In this document: positions 24,519-30,815 of the stretch, in pieces | How the letters are laid out: every line of letters starts with the position of its first letter | Position numbering within the stretch: the first letter of the stretch is position 1 | From: an uncultured Cellvibrio sp. | GTDB taxonomy: Bacteria > Pseudomonadota > Gammaproteobacteria > Pseudomonadales > Cellvibrionaceae | DNA length: 30,815 nucleotides | Assembly (NCBI GenBank): GCA_946481095.1 | Contig: CAMLML010000058.1 | Location: 1 to 30,815, forward strand | Reading direction: 5' to 3' | Position numbers and translations under genes: made by a program | The notes under the pieces: generated by a model | The model's input: the letters and a program-made list of their open reading frames with translations, nothing else | What the model was told of the DNA's origin: nothing | Databases searched by the model: none

Positions 24519-24878
24519 CTATAAAAACAAAAACGGAACCAAAGTCAGCACCAACACAAAGGCAATTGCAATTAGCGCAGCAAAAAAACGAATCGGATGT
24601 AAGACAATATTTTTCCAGAAACCTATGGCTTCGCCTTGCGCTACCAATTCGGCATAATTTTTTCGTTGTTGTTCTGCGCGTTGGATTTGATATTCCTGAA
24701 TCAGATTTTTAGCGGTTTCCAATTGAGATTTATCGTGCAGCCAAATTGCATCAAGACCCATGCGAAAAAAACCGGCATGGGTCTCGTAAAAGTGAATGTC
24801 ATTTTCAGACAATAAAGCACGAACTTCTTCGGCTTCATCATCCAAAACATTTTTGAGTTTAAATAATAAAGTGGCCAT
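24519..24878 (-). CDS. DUF6164-like small membrane protein
   Basis: A 119-residue protein of the type MATLLFKLKNVLDDEAEEVRALL...IHFYET...IWLHDKSQLETAKNLI, with a C-terminal membrane helix (IRFFAALIAIAFVLVLTLVPFLFL). Pseudomonads have similar proteins, which I associate with DUF6164; function is unknown. The soluble N-terminal part resembles a signal-transducing (DUF2007-like) fold with a basic middle. Its ATG overlaps the purU stop by one base, indicating translational coupling. Confidence 0.8.
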   Translation of the reverse strand: MATLLFKLKNVLDDEAEEVRALLSENDIHFYETHAGFFRMGLDAIWLHDKSQLETAKNLIQEYQIQRAEQQRKNYAELVAQGEAIGFWKNIVLHPIRFFAALIAIAFVLVLTLVPFLFL

Positions 24879-25738
24879 TAGCGTGAAAACACCACTGTTT
24901 TATTATCGTTGATCAACACACGGTGTTCGGCGTGCCAACGGATTGCACGATTTAACACTACGGCTTCTATATCGCGACCAATCTCTGCCATTTCTTCTGG
25001 CGAATTAACGTGTGACACACGCTCAACGGATTGTTCGATGATCGGACCTTCGTCCAAATCTGCTGTAACAAAATGCGCTGTTGCACCAATCAATTTCACA
25101 CCGCGGTCATAAGCTTGATGATAGGGTTTTGCGCCTTTAAAGCCTGGCAAGAATGAATGATGAATATTAATCGCACGGCCGTTTAATTTTTTACATAAAT
25201 CATCGGAGAGAATTTGCATGTAGCGTGCGAGCACCAAAAAATCCGCTTGCAAATCCTGCATTAATTGCCACACCTGATTTTCCTGTTGTTCTTTGGTGTC
25301 CGATGTAATCGGCAAATAATGAAATGGCAATTCATACCATTCAGTTAAATCACGCATCACATTGTGATTGGACACCACGCCCACAATATCAATTGGTAGC
25401 GTGCCATTTTTCCATGAATTCAATAGTGCATTTAAACAATGCCCCCACTGTGAAACAGCAATCAACACACGGGGTTTATATTGTTTATCGAAAATCGCCC
25501 AATCCATTTGGTATTGTTCGCCCAAAGGTTTAAATAAAGAACGAATCTGACCCAAATTGTATCCGGGTGGACATTCAAATTCGGTACGCATAAAAAATTG
25601 TGCTTTATCCACATCTTCAAATTGTGATGATTCCTTAATGTTGAATCCGAGAGTTGCAAACAAAGTGGCTACTGCGGCGACTATGCCTTTTGAGTCCTTA
25701 CAACTAAAAGTTAAAACAATTTCTTTGATGCCTGACAT
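24878..25738 (-). CDS. purU: Formyltetrahydrofolate deformylase
   Basis: A 286-residue enzyme that hydrolyses 10-formyl-THF to THF and formate, balancing one-carbon pools and feeding PurT. An N-terminal ACT domain (residues about 7-85, SCKDSKGIVAAVATLFATLG) precedes the formyltransferase fold. The catalytic residues appear in INIHHSFLPGFKGAKPYHQA (Asn, His) and ADLDEGPIIEQ (Asp). The C-terminus RHAEHRV-type segment is RAIRWHAEHRVLINDNKTVVF. Length fits the family (about 280-290). Confidence 0.97.
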   Translation of the reverse strand: MSGIKEIVLTFSCKDSKGIVAAVATLFATLGFNIKESSQFEDVDKAQFFMRTEFECPPGYNLGQIRSLFKPLGEQYQMDWAIFDKQYKPRVLIAVSQWGHCLNALLNSWKNGTLPIDIVGVVSNHNVMRDLTEWYELPFHYLPITSDTKEQQENQVWQLMQDLQADFLVLARYMQILSDDLCKKLNGRAINIHHSFLPGFKGAKPYHQAYDRGVKLIGATAHFVTADLDEGPIIEQSVERVSHVNSPEEMAEIGRDIEAVVLNRAIRWHAEHRVLINDNKTVVFSR

Positions 25739-25816
25739 ATTGTAATCCAGCGAATTTATTTTTCAGGCAGGCAAGATAACGGGATGGGAGGGAGAATTCA
25801 AATTTAAAGCCTTCGA

Positions 25817-25941
25817 AAAACCTTACCCCACCCTAGCCCTCCCCTTGGCAGGGGAGGGAACAGATTTCACTTCGCAAATAAAATAGGGAGTAAAGTCCCT
25901 CCCCCCTGCCAAGGGGGAGGTTAGGAGGGGGTAAGGCTTTT
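25817..25941. mobile_element. 125-bp GC-rich long inverted repeat element
   Basis: Imperfect arms of about 45 bp (left 25817-25860, right about 25896-25941) flank about 36 bp. Each arm contains its own perfect hairpin: CCCTCCCC-TTGGCA-GGGGAGGG on the left and CCTCCCCC-CTGCCAA-GGGGGAGG on the right. Outer ends read AAAACCTTACCCC and, inverted, AAAAGCCTTACCCCC. It lies four bases from the stop of the giant surface-protein gene and may also act as its terminator. Probably a dispersed MITE/REP-type element. Confidence 0.65.
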
Positions 25942-25945
25942 CAAT

Positions 25946-28900
25946 CTAAAACTGATACCGCGCCGAAACACCAAACAAATCCATTGCCTGTTGATCAAAC
26001 GCCAGATGTTGCAGTGACACCCCCAAACTCATTCGGGAAATCAATTCATAATCCAATCGAAACCCAAACAACAAATCGGTTTGATTGTCGTAATCCAGAT
26101 TGAGTTGGTCGCTGGCGACATTGATTTTTCCATCCCAGATAAACACCCCCGCTTCTGTCGAAAGATGGACTTTGGAATGAGGGTACATACTCAAACCCTG
26201 TACCAACGTAATTCCGTTGGCGGTGATGGGATAGGAATTTTCGAGGGCTTTGCTGAAAGCATTTCTGTCTTCAGCCGCATCCAGAATCAAATTCACTTTC
26301 ACATCACCCAGATCCAAATAGCCCAGTTGGGTGTAGGTCAGTTCACTCCATTGATAGCCAATAGAAATGGCATAAGCGGTTTTGTCCAGATCAAAGTCAG
26401 TGACTTGTGCGTCAAATCCTGCTGCATCTATGTCAGCTTGCAGATGGGATTGTTCGGCTTCGTATTGCGCCTCATAAACATCGAGACGCACAGATATTTT
26501 GTCTTTAACCGATTCCCAATCCAAAGCCTGGGTATTACTGGATATTCCCACCAAGGTCAGCATCACAAACAGACCTGCTTTCAATTTGCGCACTGGAATC
26601 AAGAACGCAGCCAACAACAGAATGAACAACAGACTCATGGAACCACCGCCCTTACCTTTGGTTTTAATTTCGACGACGGCTTCCGGTGCACTCACAGCTC
26701 CGGGGTCAGATACAGCCGCATTGACCAAACCATCATCATCATTGGGGCCACCATCTTCTATACCCAACTGCACGCAGAGATGACCTGCCGTCAAACCGGG
26801 TTGCCAATCAACGGCTCCGGGTGGTGGGCAATACCCGGGATTACCAGCAGCTGAATGCAGGCTGTTATCGGCATCTTCCACAAAGTTGATCCATTTGCCT
26901 TTCTGGAATTTGCGATAAACCGCATTGGCCGGAATTGGTGCTTGTTGTGGTATGACCACTCTCACGGTTTGGCCGGGCGTTGGCAGATCTTTGATTACGA
27001 AGTCGAAGATTCCACCTGCAGGGACAAACTTGTCGTCTTTGACCAATCCGCCCAGAGTTTCTACTTCGTTATCCAGAATTTGCACGCCTCCGGAATTACC
27101 GGTCAAGGCCAGCAGACCCAAACCGCAACGCACACCGGGATCACATTCAATCAGATAAGAATCCGTGATCAACCCAACCTGCGGCAACACGTTGGAGCTT
27201 GGCATATTGTCCAAATAATTGGGTATGCCGTTGCCATCACTGTCGTTAATGCCTTCGTCCAAATCACTGACGCCATCATTGTCCACATCCTCGTTAACAC
27301 TGAGGGTCGGTAACGAAGCCACGACTCTGAAACTCAACTCTGCCTGAACACTGGCACCACCGGAATCAGTGACTGTCACCAATACCTTGTGTGCACCTGA
27401 CAAACCTGACGGGCTGAATACGCGGTTGGCGTTAGTCGAATTGCCATCAGTGTCCGCAAGACCCTGGGTTGCTGACCAATCAAAACTGTGAGTATCAGTG
27501 GAGTTGAAATCACTGACTTGCGCCTGAACAGTGACAGCGCCCGCATTCGGTGTTACTTGTGAAGTTTCAATACCGCCCTGGGTCAACACCAGTTTCACTA
27601 TCGGCGGTAAATTACCTTCACGAATGCTGATGTTATGACGATTGGCAGCACCGGCATTGAGTTGTGAATCTGCAAATGCCACTACCAACTCACGGTTACC
27701 TATACCCGTTAATGGATTGATAGTCACAGGAATGACGACTTCCAACGGGCTATCCACCGTAAATTGCGCAATACCCGCAACCAGATTGTGCTCATTGGTA
27801 GCGGCTGTTGTGCTGTTATGGATCTGATAAGCCACCTCAAATGGATAAACCGGTGATGGGCCATTCAGCAGGATACGGAATTCAGTCTGGCTGTTGCGAA
27901 TCGCGATTTGCGGTTTGCTGAAGTTAACCAGTGGTTTGATGTTGACGACTTGAATAGCCTCGTCAGTCAGACCGCCTGTATTACGTGCAACCCAACGAAC
28001 CTCATGACGACCGGGTGCCAGCAACAGTGCATTGTTGGCATTCAAACCTTCAGGTGCAGTAGTGCAGCAGTTATTGCCGGATACATTGGAAGCCAGTGCA
28101 TTCAATGCTGCATCCACTTGCGTTTGTGTAGTGTTGGCAGCCAGACCCAGCAATTGACGCAGGCTCACTGGCGTATAGAGCGCCGTTGCATTCAAGGTCA
28201 AGTCTGCAGGAGCCGTTAACATTGGCTCATCAGGGTTTTGGCCTTGAATTACGGTGATGCTGAACGCGGGCAATGCCGCCGACAAGTCACCGTCAGACAC
28301 ACTGATCACAATACCGGAATAAACACCTGAATCCGCATAAACCGGTGTACCGGTTAAAGCGCCGGTGGCTGTATTGAAGCTGGCCCAGGTTGGTTTATTG
28401 GTGATGCTGTAAGTCAGGGTTGTTCCCACATCCACATCACTGGCTGTTGGTGTGAAGCTGTAAACCACATCCTGATCAACACTGGTTGCAGGCACGCCAG
28501 CAATTGTTGGCGCATCATTCACGTTGACGACTGTCAGGTTGAACGCAGGTAAGTTCGTACTCAGACTGCCATCGCTCGCCGTGATGACTATGCCTGTGGT
28601 TGTGCCCACGTCAGCATTCGCCGGAGTACCGGTCAACGCACCCGTTGCTGTGCTGAATGTTGCCCATGTTGGTTGATTGGTAATGCTGTAAACCAGAGTT
28701 GCACCCGCATCCACATCGGCACCGGTTGGTGTGAAGCTGTAAGCCGAGTCTTCATTCACACTCGTTGCCGGTGTGCCGCTGATAGTCGGCGCATCGTTCA
28801 CATTGACCACAGTCAGATTGAAACCAGACAAACTGACTGATGTAGTGCCATCACTGACGCTGATCACTATGCCATTGGTTACACCGACATCCGCATTCAC

Positions 28901-30815
28901 AGGCGTTCCCGCAAGTGCGCCGGTTGCTGTGTTGAAGCTGGCCCAGATCGGTTTATTCAGGATACTGAAGACCAGTGTGTCGCCATCCAGATCAGAAGCC
29001 GCAGGAGTAAATGTATAAGCAGCATCCTGATTAACACTGTTAGTCGGTGTTCCTGAAATTGCAGGTCCATCATTCACTGCCGTGACAGTCACTGTTGAAG
29101 CAACCGAGATTGTTGCCGTATCGACACCGCTATTTGCTGTACCACCGTTGTCCACCACACGCGTTAAGGTCACGGTGCGGTTGGAGTTGGTCATCGCTTC
29201 ACTGGTATTGCTGTAGCTGATGCCGTTCACCAGAGTTTGCGCCGCCGCCGTTGTGATGCCTGCAGTTTTGGTCAACACCAAAGTGGCTGTCGAACCTGAA
29301 ACACTCACATTAACTGTCATAGCATTGGTTGTGGTGCTAGCCGAATTACCGTTGGTTAATGCCAGATTACTGCCATCAATCGAGATGATTTCATCCGTTC
29401 CATTCACCAGATTGGTAACAGTCAATTGCAATTCGGTAATCAACTGCCCTGCTTCCACTGTGGATACAGCCGAACCACTGAACAGATTCACCGCTGATCC
29501 ACCTTCGGTGAATGTGGGGGATGAAGCTGTTGCTGTGAGAGTGGGAGCATCATTGACAGGCGTGACTGTGACCGCCGCCACACCGGGTGTAGTGACTATG
29601 CCATCGTTGAATACCAGATCGAGATTAAGACTGGTTGCCGGATCTTCATTGCTGGAGCTGTAAGTCAATTGACGCAATACCGCGATCACATCCGCACGGG
29701 TTGGAATTTCAGTATTGGCATCGGTAAAGGTGATGGTCCATTGACCTTGAACACTGCTATTCACACTGGCAATCGACAGCCCATTTTTAATCAAACTGTT
29801 ACCGATTTGGTTAATACCGTTGCCATTGGTGAATCCAATAATGTCACTGCTAACGGCTCCACCGGAACGTGCTACCACCAGAGACGAACCTGAGTAATTA
29901 CCATTACCCGCATTCAGCACATCAAAGTCAGCATCGCTGACTGACACGTCTGCATCAATCGCTACCGCTGTACCATTTTCAATATAGGTTGCACCGCCAT
30001 TCAAGCCACTGACTATCGACGCACTATTCGCCATATTCACGGTGTAATTGTTGGACGTTGTAGTACCGCTACCAGTATTACCCGCAGCATCTGCTACTCC
30101 GGTATTGTCCAAAGTAACCACATTGGTGGAATCATTCACACCTACAGCGGCGGTTAAAGTTGCCGTCCAGGTAATGCCACCGTCACCACTACTGACTGCG
30201 GATAAAGTGCCATTCTCGATGGTTAAATCGGCATTGGTGAATCCCGTCACAGCTTCACTGAATGTGATAGTGACTGCAGAAGTATCACCTTCGATTAGTG
30301 CCGTAGTAGCCACCACAATGGATGCTATGGGACGTGCAGTATCAATCGCATAGTTATTCGAATCAGTCGTACCGGTTCCTGCGTTTCCTGCAGCGTCTGC
30401 CACACCGCTATTGGTAAGCGTGATGACATTGGTGGCGTCCGTCACACTGGCAGTCGGCGTCAGAGTTGCCGTCCAGGTAATGCCACCATCGCCGGAACTC
30501 ACCGAACTTAATGTACCGTTGGCAACAGCCAAATCTGCATTGGTAAATCCAGTAACAGCCTCACTAAATGTGATAGTCACTGATGAAGTTTCACCTGCTG
30601 CCAAAGCTGTATCAGTCACCACAAGTGATGCCGTCGGGCGCACCGTGTCTATCGCATAATTATTCGAATCCGTTGTACCTGTACCCGCATTACCCGCTGC
30701 ATCCGTCACACCGGTATTGGCAAGCGTGATGATGTTGGTTGCATCAGTGACACTCGCAGTTGGAGTCAGAGTCGCTGTCCAGGTAATACCACCATCAGAC
30801 GAACTCACCGAACTT
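25946..30815 (-). CDS. Giant Ig-like repeat surface protein, GlyGly-CTERM plus beta-barrel (partial)
   Basis: The frame is open to the window edge, so the N-terminus is missing; about 1,620 residues are visible. In order: at least 2.5 bacterial Ig-like (Big_12-type) repeats of 102 residues ([17 protein letters not shown]); a cadherin-like stretch; three He_PIG repeats of about 93 residues ([14 protein letters not shown]); thrombospondin-3-like Ca2+ repeats ([21 protein letters not shown]); a choice-of-anchor-U-like domain; a GlyGly-CTERM signal (GGGS, hydrophobic helix, basic IPVRKLK, about 1386-1410). Then comes a signal-peptide-like segment ([17 protein letters not shown]) and a 190-residue beta-barrel-like domain ending in Phe (SARYQF). 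It is likely an adhesin or matrix protein at the cell surface. Confidence 0.88.
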   Translation of the reverse strand, partial: SSVSSSDGGITWTATLTPTASVTDATNIITLANTGVTDAAGNAGTGTTDSNNYAIDTVRPTASLVVTDTALAAGETSSVTITFSEAVTGFTNADLAVANGTLSSVSSGDGGITWTATLTPTASVTDATNVITLTNSGVADAAGNAGTGTTDSNNYAIDTARPIASIVVATTALIEGDTSAVTITFSEAVTGFTNADLTIENGTLSAVSSGDGGITWTATLTAAVGVNDSTNVVTLDNTGVADAAGNTGSGTTTSNNYTVNMANSASIVSGLNGGATYIENGTAVAIDADVSVSDADFDVLNAGNGNYSGSSLVVARSGGAVSSDIIGFTNGNGINQIGNSLIKNGLSIASVNSSVQGQWTITFTDANTEIPTRADVIAVLRQLTYSSSNEDPATSLNLDLVFNDGIVTTPGVAAVTVTPVNDAPTLTATASSPTFTEGGSAVNLFSGSAVSTVEAGQLITELQLTVTNLVNGTDEIISIDGSNLALTNGNSASTTTNAMTVNVSVSGSTATLVLTKTAGITTAAAQTLVNGISYSNTSEAMTNSNRTVTLTRVVDNGGTANSGVDTATISVASTVTVTAVNDGPAISGTPTNSVNQDAAYTFTPAASDLDGDTLVFSILNKPIWASFNTATGALAGTPVNADVGVTNGIVISVSDGTTSVSLSGFNLTVVNVNDAPTISGTPATSVNEDSAYSFTPTGADVDAGATLVYSITNQPTWATFSTATGALTGTPANADVGTTTGIVITASDGSLSTNLPAFNLTVVNVNDAPTIAGVPATSVDQDVVYSFTPTASDVDVGTTLTYSITNKPTWASFNTATGALTGTPVYADSGVYSGIVISVSDGDLSAALPAFSITVIQGQNPDEPMLTAPADLTLNATALYTPVSLRQLLGLAANTTQTQVDAALNALASNVSGNNCCTTAPEGLNANNALLLAPGRHEVRWVARNTGGLTDEAIQVVNIKPLVNFSKPQIAIRNSQTEFRILLNGPSPVYPFEVAYQIHNSTTAATNEHNLVAGIAQFTVDSPLEVVIPVTINPLTGIGNRELVVAFADSQLNAGAANRHNISIREGNLPPIVKLVLTQGGIETSQVTPNAGAVTVQAQVSDFNSTDTHSFDWSATQGLADTDGNSTNANRVFSPSGLSGAHKVLVTVTDSGGASVQAELSFRVVASLPTLSVNEDVDNDGVSDLDEGINDSDGNGIPNYLDNMPSSNVLPQVGLITDSYLIECDPGVRCGLGLLALTGNSGGVQILDNEVETLGGLVKDDKFVPAGGIFDFVIKDLPTPGQTVRVVIPQQAPIPANAVYRKFQKGKWINFVEDADNSLHSAAGNPGYCPPPGAVDWQPGLTAGHLCVQLGIEDGGPNDDDGLVNAAVSDPGAVSAPEAVVEIKTKGKGGGSMSLLFILLLAAFLIPVRKLKAGLFVMLTLVGISSNTQALDWESVKDKISVRLDVYEAQYEAEQSHLQADIDAAGFDAQVTDFDLDKTAYAISIGYQWSELTYTQLGYLDLGDVKVNLILDAAEDRNAFSKALENSYPITANGITLVQGLSMYPHSKVHLSTEAGVFIWDGKINVASDQLNLDYDNQTDLLFGFRLDYELISRMSLGVSLQHLAFDQQAMDLFGVSARYQF
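26581..26661 (-). other. Internal GlyGly-CTERM sorting signal
   Basis: Encodes [20 protein letters not shown] followed by IPVRKLK: a glycine motif, a membrane helix and a basic end, as recognised by rhombosortase. Such signals normally end the protein; here about 210 residues follow in frame. Confidence 0.7.
28246..29075 (-). repeat. Three tandem He_PIG-type repeats
   Basis: Units of 279 bp (93 residues), for example GCATCATTCACG near 28512 and GCATCGTTCACA near 28791. Each contains SVNxDxxYxFTP, then [16 protein letters not shown], then GIVIxxSDG. They resemble putative Ig domains of surface proteins. Confidence 0.85.
30030..30815 (-). repeat. Tandem 306-bp Ig-like (Big_12-type) repeats
   Basis: A phrase encoding GGITWTATL recurs at 30165, 30471 and 30777, exactly 306 bp apart, and high nucleotide identity continues to the window edge. 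More copies are expected upstream, outside the window. Confidence 0.9.

Noticed and set aside
26081..26854. 257-codon plus-strand ORF inside the giant surface protein gene
   Set aside because: It is antisense to a well-supported coding region and has no family features.
25946..30815. CRISPR-like or tandem satellite signal from regular repeats
   Set aside because: The repeats are 279-306 bp protein-coding Ig-like units in an open frame, not short repeats with spacers.

Overview
The window is a contiguous stretch of chromosome from a gammaproteobacterium, most likely Cellvibrio or a close Cellvibrionaceae relative. The evidence is moderate G+C, a gacA-uvrC-pgsA-tRNA block as in Pseudomonas-like genomes, the phoH-ybeY-corC-lnt operon, a secreted GH53 beta-1,4-galactanase, and a GlyGly-CTERM-type surface protein. 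The genus is inferred from content, not proven. Most of the window is housekeeping. The accessory or odd parts are about 9.0-13.5 kb and 22.2-30.8 kb.

Layout. 0-5.3 kb: the 3' end of xseA (exonuclease VII), a membrane GGDEF diguanylate cyclase, a NhaR-like LysR regulator divergent from a small HPF/RaiA-like ribosome-associated protein, the HtpX membrane protease with a strong terminator, and a Na+/Ca2+ antiporter. 5.3-7.6 kb: a TPP riboswitch controlling thiO-thiS-thiG. 7.6-11.0 kb, minus strand: an HD-GYP-like protein and a metallophosphoesterase with a C-terminal membrane part.

11.1-13.4 kb, minus strand: the most unusual region. It holds a candidate ncRNA with promoter and terminator, then a promoter, a possible 13-codon leader peptide and an intrinsic terminator. 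An array of four tRNA-like genes follows (Glu-UUC, Asp-GUC, Gln-UUG, His-GUG), which together read exactly the GAN and CAN codon boxes. Two of the four are structurally aberrant. A small receiver-like protein begins 28 nt after the last tRNA, and an HNH endonuclease follows.

13.5-22.2 kb: a SAM methyltransferase; tRNA-Leu and tRNA-Cys; pgsA, uvrC and gacA (minus strand); then phoH-ybeY-corC and lnt (plus strand), linking RNA processing, ribosome maturation and envelope lipoprotein acylation. 22.2-25.9 kb: the GH53 galactanase, bordered by palindromic interspersed repeats; a small membrane protein; a DUF6164-like protein overlapping purU; and a 125-bp GC-rich inverted repeat. 25.9 kb to the end: the C-terminal 1.6k residues of a giant repetitive surface protein (minus strand, 5' end outside the window). 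In it a rhombosortase-type GlyGly-CTERM signal is followed in frame by an outer-membrane beta-barrel-like domain.

Themes: c-di-GMP turnover (GGDEF and HD-GYP) and the Gac response regulator occur together. The strongest candidate for an undescribed system is the tRNA array with its leader and receiver-like protein. All family assignments come from reading the sequence; no search was run.
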